From contig OX465598.1 in the NCBI GenBank assembly GCA_950022295.1, positions 342,439,324 to 342,503,323 on the forward strand: a stretch of DNA of 64,000 nt. The letters are read 5' to 3'. The notes beneath the pieces were generated by a model. It searched no databases. It was not told the origin of the DNA and saw only the letters and a list, made by a program, of their open reading frames with translations. The translations under genes and the position numbers were made by a program. This DNA is from Bromus sterilis. Lineage: Eukaryota; Streptophyta; Magnoliopsida; Poales; Poaceae. Position 1 is the stretch's first letter, and each line of letters starts with the position of its first letter. Of the stretch, positions 31,504 to 43,450 are shown piece by piece.

Positions 31504-33187
31504 TGATACGTCCGAAACGTATCTATAATTCTTGCTTGCTCCATGCCTCTTTTGTGTGATATTGCTATGATATTGATGAACTTCCATACACTTTTGATCA
31601 TATTTGGACTAACCTATTAACTCAGTGCACCCTAGTGCCAGTTCCTGTTTTCTGCTGTTTTTCTATTTCAGGTTTCCCCCATATAAAAAGTGCTCCAAAA
31701 TTCGGGAAAAATCCAATAAAAAATCAGCGTACAGGAAGCTTCGGGAATCACCGAGGGGGGCCAGAGGGGACCCACTAGGGCCCCAGGCGCCCTCCCAGCG
31801 CTCCCTAGGGTGGGGCCGCGCCAGGGGGCCGTCTGGACCCCTGGTGGGCCCCCTGGTTGCCCCCCTTCGCCTATTTATTCCCCCGTGACGCAAAAAACCC
31901 GAGACGGGAACCCTTTTTCGCGATCTCTCCTCTGTTCCGCCGCCGCCGTGCTTCCAAGATCGGGAGCACCAGAAGACCTCTTCCCGGCACCCTGCCGGAG
32001 GGAGGAACCACCTCCGGGAGCTTCTCCACCACCATGGATGCTTCCCGGATGAACCGTGAGTAGTCCACCTTGGACCATGGGTCTATGATCAGTAGTTATG
32101 TGATGTTCTCCTCCCCTCTTTGTTCTTCATGGATTAGACCTCGTGAGCTGCCCTACATGATCGAGGCACATATTTAATATTTTCTGTTGTTGCTATGCTG
32201 AGTTTGCTGGGATCCGATGGATTATGAGATTATGTTCAGATTGTGTTTGAGTAATATATTTGATTCTCCTCTTTTATATTTATGTTCTTGAGTAATTCTT
32301 GCATGTTCTCCGTTGTTGTTTATTGCTTTGGCCAAGTAGTAGGTAGTGACTCCAAGAGGGAGCATTATGCATGATTGTGGGTTCATGCCCCCTGGTGACT
32401 AGCTTGAGTGACAGAAACATGAGTCTAGGGGATGTGTTGTTGCCACAAGGGGGAAAACAACGGTGCTTGTACTTGCGGGTGCAAGGATTGTTTACTTTAT
32501 GCAAAGTTCTTTAATGCAGTTGTCTGTTGCTTTGAGTTTACACTTTGGGTGGGATTCGCAACTTAATACCAGCGAGATGTTCTGGATAGATATATCAAGG
32601 TGGATGATTAGTAGGTAGATGCAGATGGATTTCGGTCTACTTGTTTTGGCGTACCGCCCAAGCTTTTGAGCCTCTTCCTTTCTTTATAGCATAATTAGCA
32701 TTGGTTTGCGCACATAATCCTGTCAATTGCCCAACTGTAATTTGTTTACCTCGCATGGCTCTTTTATCGTCTTTTGGGAGAGAGACATCACTAGTGAACA
32801 TCATAGGACCCCGGTCCATATTTCCAATACTGTTTACACCTGCTATCAATTTACGGCTTTATTTGCTTTTTCGTTGCTATCACTATCATTATTATTCCGT
32901 GCGTTTTATCCTTTGTAAACAACAAGGCCGGAGGAATTGACAACTCCTCTGTACTCGTTGGGAAACAAAGTTATTTGATGTGTGTGCAGGTCCAGGTGAA
33001 GTAAGAAACCTTGAGTTGTGAACGGCGTCATTGTTCACTTCACCACCTTCTTGTATCTGTTGGAGTCCTATTGGTTCGACATTCAACCTTAGCATCTTCG
33101 CTAAGGGAAATTTGCCGCTACGCTACATCTCAACCTTCCATTTTGGGTAAACCAACGAGGGGCGAGAAGTAAGCTCTCGTAACATCA
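31504..33187 (+). mobile_element. Athila-like solo LTR (1,684 bp)
   Basis: It starts TGATACGTCC, ends ACATCA, and is flanked by perfect CCACC copies (31499-31503 and 33188-33192). The flanks join into the phrase CTCTACAACCACCACACACG. The array holds a near-identical uninterrupted version at about 31,245-31,265, which serves as an empty-site reference. No primer site follows, so the internal region was lost by LTR recombination. A start CGCCTATTTATTC at about 31,868 resembles the family TATA region. Confidence 0.9.
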
Positions 33188-34622
33188 CCACCACACACGC
33201 ATGAATCATGAGGATACAAACCAAGCAAAACTAAGACATTGTCCTTATAAAAACCAGGCAACTGCCCTAGCAAATTCAATCAATTGATTTATAAAAAAAT
33301 GCAAGATAGTCCTAGCAAACCAAGCAACTGTCATAATAAAATCAAGCAACTGTCCTAACAAAATAAAGCAATTGTCCTAGAAAATTCAAGCAACTTTCCT
33401 AACAAAACCAAGCAACTACGCTATGACACGATGCAACTAGGGCTGATGAGGCCTCCCGCGCCCTCTACCTCGCACGACGGACACTCCGCACCATCACCTC
33501 CCCAACAGTCGGGTCATAAGTGCGGCCTCATTGCAAATTCAACTTCAACTACCCCTAAGAAAATCCACACAAATGTTCTAGAAAGATCCAAAATAACAGT
33601 CCTAGAAAAAATTCAAGCAACTTCCCTAGCAAATCCAAGCAACTATATTACGAAAACACAATGCAAAACTAAACAACACTCCCAGCAAAATTAGGCAACT
33701 ATCCTAGCAAGTTCAAGCAACTGCATTATAAAAAACATAATGCAAAATTGTCCTATTAAAACCAAGCAACTTTCCTAATAAAACAAGGAAATTATCCTAA
33801 CAAAACAAGCAACTTCATTATGACATGATGCAACTAGGCCTGATGCACACCTCATTTAATCTCTACAACCGCCGCGCACACATGAATTACGAGGATGCAT
33901 ATTGATTCGTGAAAACATGACCATGAGGTCGATGGATAAGTGCGACACACTACACCCCTTCTCGGACAACCATGTCGCGCAGGGCGATGACCATGCGGAA
34001 AGAGGGGGCGAGGGGAGCCAACACCAAATCTGGCCCTCAACTGTCCACACGAACGCGCCTGGTGCCCTACTATTCCTCGTTAGATCCCATGGATTGCACG
34101 TCACTGATCAATGTAAGGTTGACGATGGATCCATCATGGTCGGAGCCCGGCATCTTCACCATGACGCGGTTACAGCGCCAGGGATTACCGAGCATCCGTA
34201 GTGGGGCCGCTACGTGTGACTCTATCTCGCCGGCGTCTGCTGCGAGGGCGAACGCGACATCCCGTGCCCTATGCCTCGCACGGCGGGCCGCCACCATCAC
34301 CTTCCCATCAGCGGGGTTATAAGTGTGGGTTTATTACAAAATCAACTGCAACTCGTTGGAACATCTACACAACTGTTTTAACATGATACAAAATGCAAAA
34401 CTATTACAAAAAACTAAGCAACTCTCCTATCAAAATAGAGCAACTATCCTAAAAAATTCAAGCAACTGGATTATAAAAAATACAACAACAAAATCTTAGT
34501 GCAAATAATTAACTGTCCTAATAAATAGTTGCTGATCACCCGTAGCAACGCCGCAATGTGCGACTCTACCTCGTGGACATTTGTTATGAGGGTGGCCTCC
34601 CGCGCTCTCTTCCGCGCATGAT
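33188..34622. repeat. Module array, second part
   Basis: Two further copies of the GC-rich module (GGGTCATAAG near 33,510; GACGATGGATCC near 34,121 and GGGTTATAAGTGTGG near 34,315). Each is followed by CAAGCAACT-type AT-rich sequence. Copies differ by many substitutions and small indels. Confidence 0.7.
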
Positions 34623-36235
34623 TGATACGTCCAAAACGTATCTATAATTTCTGCTTGCTCCATGCATGTTTTGTGTGGTATTGCTATGATCTAGATACAC
34701 TTTCATACACTTTTGATCATATTTGGACTAACCTATTAACTCAGTGCACCCCAGTGCCAGTTCCTGTTTTCTGCTGTTTTTCTATTTCAGTTTTCCCCCA
34801 TATAAAAAGTGCCCGAAAAATTCGGGAAAATTCAGATAAAAAATCAGCGTGACGGAAGCTTCGAGAAGAGCCCAGGAGGGGCCAGAGGGGAGCCAGGGGC
34901 CTCAGGCAGCCACCCCTGGCCGCGCCAGGGGGGCGCCTGGCGCCCCTGGTCCACCTCTGGCTGCCCCCCTTCGCCTATTTAATCTACGTCACGGGAAAAC
35001 TCCAGAAGGGGAACCCTATTCCGCGAACTCGCCTCTGTTCCGCCGCCGCCGCGCTTCCAAGATCGGGAGCACCAGAAGACCTCTTCCCGGCACCCTGCCG
35101 GAGGGAGGATTGACCTCCGGGAGTCTCCTCTCCACCATGGATGCTCCTCGGATGTCTCGTGAGTAGTTTTCCTTGGACCATGGGTCCGTGATCAGTAGCT
35201 ATGTGATGTTCTCCTCCCCTCTTTGATCTTCATTGTTTAGACCTCGTGAGCTGCCCTACATGATCGAGGCACCTTTGTAATATTTTTGCTGTTGCTATGC
35301 TGAGTTTGGAGGGATCTGATGGATTATGAGATTATGTTCAGATTGTGATAGAGTAATATATTTGGTTTTTATCTCTTATATTTTTGTTCCTAAGTAATTC
35401 TTGCATGTTCTCCGTTGCTGTTTATTGCTTTGGCCAAGTAGTAGGTAGTGACTCCAAGAGGGAGCGTTGTGCTAGATTGCGGGTTCATGCCCCCCGATGA
35501 CACGCTTGAGTGACAGAAACATGAGTCTAGGGGATGTGTTGTTGCCACAAGGGGGAAAACAACGGTGCTTGTAACTGCGGTTACAAGGATTGTTTACTTT
35601 ACGCAAAGTTCTTTTTAATGCAGTTGTTTGTTGCTTTGGGTTTACACTTTGGGTGGGGCTCGCAACTTAATACCAGCGAGATGTTCTGGATAAATATCTC
35701 AAGGTGGATGATTAGTAGTAGATGCAGATGGATTTCGGTCTACTTATTTTGGCGTACTGCCCGTGCTTTTGAACCTCTTCCTTTCTTTTGTAGCATATTT
35801 AGCATTGCGGTGCGTTCATAATCCTGTCAATTGCCCTTCTGTAATTTGTTTACCTCGCATAGCAGTTTTATCGTATTTTGGGAGAGAGACATCACTAGTG
35901 AACATCACGTATCCCGGTCCATATCCTCATTACTGTTTCCAAGCTATATTTACTTTTCTGCATTTACTTTCAAGTTGCTATCATCATCCCTTGCGTTTTA
36001 TCATTTGTGAACAACAAGACCGGAGAGATTGACAACCTCTCTGAACTTTGTTGGGAACAAAGTTATCTGTGTCTGTGTGCAGGTCCACGTCAGTTGCGCC
36101 GCTGACACCTACTTATCATCTCTGGAGTCCTACTGGAGACAAACCTTGGTATCTTCACCGAGGGAAAACGACTGCTTTACTGCATCACGCCTTCCACTTG
36201 GGGCTCACCAACGAAGGGCGAGAAGCCAATAAGCA
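34623..36235 (+). repeat. Element A 5' LTR (1,613 bp)
   Basis: It runs from TGATACGTCC to GCCAATAAGCA. A TATA-like CGCCTATTTAATC lies near 34,971. It is very similar to the 3' LTR apart from a GC-rich indel region and the tandem duplication in the other copy. Confidence 0.92.
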
Positions 36236-36245
36236 AGAGTATTTA

Positions 36246-36263
36246 TGGCGCCGTTGCCGGGGA
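36246..36263 (+). promoter_or_regulatory. Element A primer binding site
   Basis: TGGCGCCGTTGCCGGGGA starts ten bases after the 5' LTR. The same site serves element C and, with one change, element B. It is the usual Athila primer site. Confidence 0.85.
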
Positions 36264-36412
36264 CTCCGAGTGCTAAGATAGGGGAGTTGCACACTACCCT
36301 TTACCTTTGTTTTTTAGTCTTGTTAGTTTACCTTTCAGTTTTTATCTTTGTGTCTTGTATCAAAAATCAAAAAATATATATATAGTATGTCTAGTTCCTT
36401 ACTTGCCAATCA

Positions 36413-37609
36413 ATGTCTAACTTCTTTGAAACTAGATCTTATTGGCATGGAGGATTCACCGAGGATCAACAAGAATATTACAAGGAATACCGCTTGTCTC
36501 AGAAAGGGATACACTTATGGAGACTCATACATCAATCGTATGAGTATGCTAAAAACTTGTGCTCAATATATAATATATCTTTCTGCAGGGATGAATCTTG
36601 TTGCTTTATGAGGCACAAACACCTTGCTTTCCAATGTGAGTACAATGAGGATGAAACCTTAGCTTCTTATGCTAAGGGAAATTATGATTTTTATGATGCA
36701 GAACAAATAGAAGAATTTGTTGCTTTTAAGGGTGCCTATGAAATTACTTCTTTTCTTGAAAATATTGATGAAGCCCCTTACAAATCTGAGAGTCTTGCTA
36801 TACTTAACTATTGTTTGGAAAATTATGATGCAAATTATTATATTACTGGTCATCTTGAGATAATCTCTCCCCAAAAGGAAGAGACTAATGTTTTGGAGAA
36901 CTCTATAGAAGAAGAAATTACTGAACCTGAAAGCTCTTTGGATGAAGAAGAGGAGGAGAGTGACAAACAAAAGGAGGAAGAATGGAGCCATCCATGTCTA
37001 CCTTATAATGAGAGTAACTCTTTGACTCTCACCTTATATGAGTATTATGATCCTATGGATTCTTTTGAAATATCCCTTTTTGATGAAGTTGATGCCTTCT
37101 ATGCTTATGGCCGTGATGCCACTATGGATGATGCTTACGGAGATGAACTTGCTATAGTTACTCATGTTAAGCATGAAATTTTTGCTATCGCACCCACAAT
37201 TGAGTGTCCTATTATCCTTTTAAAATCTCCAACTCCGGAGAATTTTCCTCTTATCAAAGCTCAATGTGATGGGTTGCATTTATCTTCTGATCCTAAAAAG
37301 CGTGTTGAAAAAAATACACGTGTGCTTGTAGGTCATGAACAATATGATTTATATGATAGTTATATTCTTGATGTTGTTCATGATATTACTGAAAATTACT
37401 TTGAGAGAGGAAAGTTTGGTTATAGAAAATTCCATGCGACAAAAACGCCTCTCTCTAAACTGAAACTTTCGAAGTTGTTCTTGTTCCACCTTCCTATGCA
37501 TGTCACTTTGTGCTTCTTTGATTTATTTTCTTACAAGATGCCTATGCATAGGAAGTGGGTTAGGCTTAAATGTTTTTCAAATTTGCTTCTTGATGCTCTC
37601 TTTTGCTAA
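36413..37609 (+). CDS. Element A ORF, unknown function, in the gag position
   Basis: A 398-residue frame starts 150 bp after the primer site, where gag normally begins. I do not recognise a domain. Visible features: an N-terminal Tyr/His-rich part with HGGFTEDQQEYYKEYRLSQ; a Cys/His cluster at about 51-80 (CSIYNISFC ... CCFMRHKHLAFQC) that might bind metal; a strongly acidic middle (EEEITEPESSLDEEEEES); and a Phe/Leu/Met-rich C terminus (about 345-398) that could be membrane-associated. An earlier ATG at 36387, matching the start position in element B, reads a different frame that stops after about 75 codons. A small frameshift near the start is therefore possible. It may be an altered gag or an unrelated accessory protein. 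Confidence 0.6.
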   Translation: MSNFFETRSYWHGGFTEDQQEYYKEYRLSQKGIHLWRLIHQSYEYAKNLCSIYNISFCRDESCCFMRHKHLAFQCEYNEDETLASYAKGNYDFYDAEQIEEFVAFKGAYEITSFLENIDEAPYKSESLAILNYCLENYDANYYITGHLEIISPQKEETNVLENSIEEEITEPESSLDEEEEESDKQKEEEWSHPCLPYNESNSLTLTLYEYYDPMDSFEISLFDEVDAFYAYGRDATMDDAYGDELAIVTHVKHEIFAIAPTIECPIILLKSPTPENFPLIKAQCDGLHLSSDPKKRVEKNTRVLVGHEQYDLYDSYILDVVHDITENYFERGKFGYRKFHATKTPLSKLKLSKLFLFHLPMHVTLCFFDLFSYKMPMHRKWVRLKCFSNLLLDALFC

Positions 37610-40456
37610 AATTCCCATTCTCTTGTGAGAGCATCTTTTATAATCTTTAAGCCTAGCTAATGGCTTTAAAGAAGCGCTTTCGGGAGGCAGCCCGCAACGA
37701 ATTTAGGTGTTTCTTTTTGCTTTTGTTGTGTCTTGATGGTTGTTACTTCTGTAGCAACATCATTGTATCTTTATTTTTTAGCTTTTTGCCAAGTTATAGC
37801 CTCTTACGGCAAGGGAAGTAAAAGTTGTGACATGCTGTCCAGAAAACATATTCTGTCCTCGTGACCAGAAAAATCCCAGTTCATCTTTTTGAGCTGAATA
37901 TTTTACACAGTATGCTCTATACAATTACGAAACTTCCGTATGTTCTGAGTTTTTTGATTTGAGTTGCAGAAGTGTCCCTAAAAAATTCTTTACTATCTGT
38001 TGTTCTGTTTTTCACAGATTCTGCCACGTTTTGTCTCTCCTTAATTTTGCAAACCTTAAGCTTGCTTTTTCTTTGCAAAAACTTTTTGGAACTCTTGAGA
38101 AACAGTAGCTCTTCAAGAATATCTTTATATCCAGTGGGTAAAAAATTTATTTATTAAGGGTACTAACCTCTCTAATCAGCTTATGATGAGTTATGTATGA
38201 AGGGAGTTTTCAAGTGTGCGATAGAAGATGATGAAAGAAGATCCAGGAGTGTCAAGCGCTCAAGCTTGGGGATGCCCCCATGCATCCCCAATAAATATTC
38301 AAGAACACTCAAGCGTCTAAGCTTGGGGATGCCCCCGTGCATCCCCTTCTCCATCAACAAATCATCAGTTCGTCCTTCGTCTCACTATATTTTTATCACT
38401 TCATGCGTTATGTGCTATGCTTGGAGCGTCTCGCTCTTAGGTTTTGTTTTGTTTAGCTTTGCTTGTTGTTAATAACAAGTTAGATCCCGTCTTACTTTGT
38501 GTGGGAGAGAAACACGCTCCACTTTCAAAATCTAGAACACATCATAGGATTCTTCATGCCTATCCTTTTGCTGTTGTGTGTTCTTTATCTTTTCGTAGCT
38601 ATTGCCATGTTTAGTTTTAGTCTTAGTTTGTCTTTAGCAAGAGCGCTGGCTTTTGTTTAGTTTGTTGCTAGAACTATATTTAGTTTTCATGTTTATCTTG
38701 TTAAAGAGAGTTGGTTGTTGCACTGAGTTGTGTTTTGTCTTGAAAGTAGGTAATTGAGGTTGATATTTAATTTTAGTAGTAGCTTGCAATAGTTTTGAGG
38801 TATTAATGTGAGTAATGTTTGGACTTTTGGTGTCAAGAGCTCTTGCCTATTAGTGATAGGTGTCGTATTTTGGGCAATCCGTGTTTATTTTCAAAATCTA
38901 CAAAACTAGTTGAGAACTCTAGCTACTAGATGGATCACTACTCTTCTGAGGGGTCGAATATTAGAGTACACTCACGTACCATGAGTCGAGGATGCGCAAG
39001 GATAACCAAACCCCCATACACTCTTCCTCGGGGTACTTGTCTCTTTGTGAACCTCCTTATTAGATTGAGAGTTACCGATAATAAGTGCATGAGTTCTTCG
39101 GACTAATGTAAGTATTGAGAGTTGACACTTCCACCTTCCCATATTTTGCTAGCCTTTCCCGTGCCGTGCATTGCCTTCTTCTCACTCCGAGAGTTGGTGT
39201 CCACCTTCGCCGGTACTTCCAAACCCTTGGCATGATATGCTCTGTCATCATAAGCCTCCCTTTATCTTTCCTCAAAACAGCCACCATACCTACCTATCAA
39301 GGCATTTCCATAGCCTTTCCGAGTTATATTGCCATGCAACATCCACCTCTTCATGACTTGATCTTCATGTCATACATGTTCCCGCTACACTGGCAGCGAC
39401 ATACCTTGCATACATCAGGTTAGTTACATCTTCTTTATGATTTTGAGTACCTTGTAAAGTGTGAAAGATCTCCTTTACCTTCTTGTAAAATAGAGTGTTG
39501 CCCTTAAGTGAGGAAAAGATCCCAAAGTGGACACAATAAAAAGATCCCAAAGAGGACAAATGAGAGTTAAATAGAAAGAGCCATCGAGGCCACAAAAATA
39601 CAAAAAAGAGAAAAAAGAGAAAAAGAAATAAAAAGAGAGAAAGGGGCAACACTACTATCCTTTTGAGAGATCCACACTAGTACTCCCTTTATATCCTTGT
39701 ACTCCATAGAGATGATCTTTATGCATATAGCTATGTGGGGACCTTCACACTATAGAACTTGGCTTGCATATTCCAAGGATGAGCCTCCTCAAACGAGCTC
39801 TAGGTCTTCATGAGCGAGCAAGTTAGATACACCCCCACTAGTTCCATTGGAGAGCTTCTTAGCTCGTATGTGCATCCGTTGCATGGCAATCCCTACTCCT
39901 CACATCATATCTATCATTTGGCATCTCTTGCCTATGATTGTCCTCATTGATGTGAGCCTTTCTCATCCTTTTTGTCTTCCTCCTCCACCATATTTCTCTC
40001 TTTGCCATCCTAAGTGTCAACTCTCGTGCTTACGCTCATCCATTGCATGAGTGCTCAAAATATCGAAAAAAGTGGATCAAATTGACTTGTACCTGGCTAG
40101 TGGTCTGGGGACGAGTCAAGATAAGATTCCAAAGAGGACCAAGTGTGAAATTTTAGTAGATTGAGTTCTCAACAAAAATAATTTTTTCTCTCGTATTCCC
40201 TATCCCCTTTCTTGCACGCAAATACCATTTGGAGACATTCGAGTCACGGACAGCGAGAGATCTTGCACCTTTTGTTCTTTTGTTACTTGTTTCAATGCTA
40301 ATATAGACTCTTGCATGTTATGACTTGAATTGAATCTCTAACCTTGATTGCTTTACTTTTCAAAGTTCTTTTATGGTTGCTAGCATGTCACCACAAAAAT
40401 TATGCTTGTTATCATTTACCTACTCGGGGACGAGCAGGAATTAAGTTTGTGGATGT
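37610..40456 (+). other. Element A 3' non-coding interior
   Basis: No coding frame over 100 codons has recognisable content. The segment is shared, inverted, with element B (52,115-54,940), including GAAGCGCTTTCGGGAGGCAG near 37,672. It ends in a degraded polypurine tract (about 40443-40456) next to the 3' LTR. Confidence 0.8.
38255..38346 (+). repeat. Duplicated AAGCTTGGGGATGCCCCC motif
   Basis: Two copies of CAAGCTTGGGGATGCCCCC-like sequence followed by GTGCATCCCC or ATGCATCCCC lie about 58 bp apart. Each can fold on itself (GGGGATGC/GCATCCCC). The motif resembles the family polypurine tract next to the 3' LTR. Confidence 0.75.
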
Positions 40457-42114
40457 TGATACGTCCAAAACGTATCTATAATTTCTGCTTGCTCCATGCA
40501 TGTTTTGCGTGATATTGCTATGATCTAGATACACTTTCATACACTTTTGATCATATTGGGACTAACCTATTAACTCAGTGCACCCCAGTGCCAGTTCCTG
40601 TTTTCTGCTGTTTTTCTATTTCAGTTTTCCCCCATATAAAAAGTGCCAGAAAAATTCGGGAAAATTCAGATAAAAAATTAGCGTGACGGAAGCTTCGAGA
40701 AGAGCCCGGGAGGGGCCAGAGGGGAGCCAGGGGGCCCAGGCGGCCACCCGGCGCGGCCCCACCCCTGGTCGTGCCAGGGGGGCGCCTGGGGCCCCTGGTC
40801 CACCTCTGGCTGCCCCTTCGCCTATTTAATCTACGTCACGGGAAAACTCCAGAAGGGGAACCCTATTCCGCGAACTCGCCTCTGTTCCGCCGCCGCCGCG
40901 CTTCCAAGATCGTGAGCACCAGAAGACCTCTTCCCGGCACCCTGCCGGAGGGAGGATTGACCTCCGGGAGTCTCCTCTCCACCATGGATGCTCCCCGGAT
41001 GTCTCGTGAGTAGTTTTCCTTGGACCATGGGTCCGTGATCAGTAGCTATGTGATGTTCTCCTCCCCTTTTTGATCTTCATTGTTTAGACCTCGTGAGCTG
41101 CCCTACATGATCGAGGCACCTTTGTAATATTTCTGCTGTTGCTATGCTGAGTTTGGAGGGATCTGATGGATTATGAGATTATGTTTGGAGGGATCTGATG
41201 GATTATGAGATTATGTTCAGATTGTGATAGAGTAATATATTTGGTTTTTATCTCTTATATTTTTGTTCCTAAGTAATTCTTGCATGTTCTCCGTTGCTGT
41301 TTATTGCTTTGGCCAAGTAGTAGGTAGTGACTCCAAGAGGGAGCGTTGTGCTAGATTGTGGGTTCATGCCCCCCGATGACACGCTTGAGTGACAGAAACA
41401 TGAGTCTAGGGGATGTGTTGTTGCCACAAAGGGGAAAACAACGGTGCTTGTAACCGCGGTTACAAGGATTGTTTACTTTACGCAAAGTTCTTTTTAATGC
41501 AGTTGTTTGTTGCTTTGGGTTTACACTTTGGGTGGGGCTCGCAACTTAATACCAGCGAGATGTTCTGGATAGATATCTCAAGGTGGATGATTAGTAGTAG
41601 ATGCAGATGGATTTCGGTCTACTTATTTTGGCGTACTGCCCGTGCTTTTGAACCTCTTCCTTTCTTTTGTAGCATAGTTAGCATTGCGGTGCGTTCATAA
41701 TCCTGTCAATTGCCCTTCTGTAATTTGTTTACCTCGCATAGCAGTTTTATCGTCTTTTGGGAGAGAGACATCACTAGTGAACATCACGTATCCCGGTCCA
41801 TATCCTCATTACTGTTTCCAAGCTATATTTACTTTTCTGCATTTACTTTCAAGTTGCTATCATCATCCCTTGCGTTTTATCATTTGTGAACAACAAGACC
41901 GGAGAGATTGACAACCTCTCTGAACTTCGTTGGGAACAAAGTTATCTGTGTCTGTGTGCAGGTCCGCGTCAGTTGCGCCGCTGACACCTACTTATGATAT
42001 TTGGAGTCCTACTGGAGACAAACATTGGTATCTTCACCGAGGGAAAACTGCTGCTTTACTGCATCACGCCTTCCACTTGGGGCTCACCAACGAAGGGCGA
42101 GAAGCCAATAAGCA
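40457..42114 (+). repeat. Element A 3' LTR (1,658 bp)
   Basis: TGATACGTCC to GCCAATAAGCA. It contains a 32-bp perfect tandem duplication (41151-41182 and 41183-41214) that the 5' LTR has only once. GC-rich differences near 40,740 also separate the two LTRs. Confidence 0.92.
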
Positions 42115-43450
42115 ATGACCCGCGCTCTCTTCCGCCCATGACGGGCACGACGCGCCTCACCACCCCATCTGTCAGGTCATGAGTGTGGATTTATTATAAA
42201 ATCTACTGTAGTTGCCCCCTATGAAAATCCACACATTTGTTCTAGCAAGATCCAAAACAACTGCCCTTGCAATAAATACAAGCAATGTTCATAGCAAATA
42301 CAAGCAACTATACTACAAAAACAGTGCAGAATGATTATAGCAAAAATAAGCTATTGTCCTATCAAAACCAAGCAACTGTGCTAGCAAATGAAAGCAACTG
42401 TGTTATAAAAAACACAATGTCAAATTTTCCAAACCAAGCAACTATCCTAATAAAGCCAAGCAACTGTCCTAACAAAATCAAGCAACTGCACTAGGACACG
42501 ATCGATGCAACTAGAGCTGATGCACGCCTCATCTAGGCTCTGCACCCCATGGTTGGGCATCCACGTCGAGTGGGTCGATGTGAGTTTGACGATGGATCCG
42601 TCGTGCTCGAAGACCGATACCTCCACTACAAAGCGGTTTTAGTGCTAGGGTTGTCGATCACTTTGTAGTGGCTCATGAAATAGGTACTGGCTCAAGACAC
42701 ATGAGACGCCACCGTCTCCCATGCCCTACTCTTCGTCGTCGGATCCCATGTACTACATGCTGATCGATGTGAGGTCAACGATGGGTCCATCGTGGTCGGA
42801 GCCTGACACCTCCATCACGACATGATTACAGTGCCAGGAGTTGCCGGTCACCCGTAGCGACATCGCGACTCACGACACCACCTCACCGATGCGAGAGCAA
42901 CCACAACCTCATGTGCCCTGCCTTGCATGATGCGCCATCACCTCCCCATCGGTCGGGTCATGAGTGCGGCCTTATGACGAAATCAACTGTGATCGCCTTC
43001 CTCGAAAAATCCACATAATTATCTGAGCAAAATCCAAGCAATTTTTCCTAGCAAAAAATCCAAGCAACTTTCCTAGCGAATACGAGCAACTGTATTACCC
43101 ACATTGAGTGCAAAACTATTCTACTCCCTCCGATCCTAATGAATTAACGCACACTTAGTATAATTTTGTACTGAAGTTTTACTAAGTGTGCGTCGACTAA
43201 TATGAATCGGAGGGAGTAGCAAAATTAAGCGACAATGCTTGAAAGTTATAGTAACTACATCATAAAAAACACAATGTAAAACTTTGAGCAACTCATGTTT
43301 TAATTTTAAGCAACTCTTATGCCGCTATACAATAATCCTGGGGGTTGCAATACATTTGTACATATTCCAACAAACAACATCCCCATGAGACTACAATCCT
43401 TTATTGTACAATGACAAAATAACTTTAGAACTTCAAAAAAATTACAATCT
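42115..43450. repeat. Module array, third part
   Basis: It holds anchors GGTCATGAGTGTGG (near 42,175), GACGATGGATCCG (near 42,588), CGATGGGTCCATCGTGG (near 42,779) and GGGTCATGAGTGCGG (near 42,955), each trailed by CAAGCAACTG-rich sequence. At least two module copies are present here. The right limit fades out near 43,450. Confidence 0.65.
43124..43216. mobile_element. Stowaway MITE (93 bp), well preserved
   Basis: CTCCCTCCGATCC at the left is the inverse of GAATCGGAGGGAG at the right, with TA on both sides (43122-43123 and 43217-43218). Inner ACGCACACTTAGTA and TACTAAGTGTGCGT-like arms make it one long hairpin. It inserted into the module array. Confidence 0.95.

Larger units (their letters stand above)
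34623..42114 (+). mobile_element. Element A: full-length non-autonomous Athila-like retrotransposon
   Basis: A 7,492-bp element with two LTRs of the TGATACGTCC family, a TGGCGCCGTTGCCGGGGA primer site and a 5-bp duplication ATGAT/ATGAC (34618-34622 and 42115-42119). The 4.2-kb interior has one 398-codon frame and no protease, reverse transcriptase or integrase, so movement would need enzymes from a relative. It resembles the Sabrina/WHAM-like Athila groups of Triticeae; the exact family is not settled. It sits inside the module array. Confidence 0.9.

Noticed and set aside
30950..34600. CRISPR-like appearance of many CAAGCAACTG words
   Set aside because: Spacing is irregular, the repeats are short and degenerate, and the setting is a plant nuclear genome.
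39365..39652. A hydrophobic 95-codon minus-strand frame, repeated at 52,916-53,203
   Set aside because: It is the mirror of an A-rich purine tract in the non-coding interior of elements A and B; the Leu/Phe content comes from low complexity.
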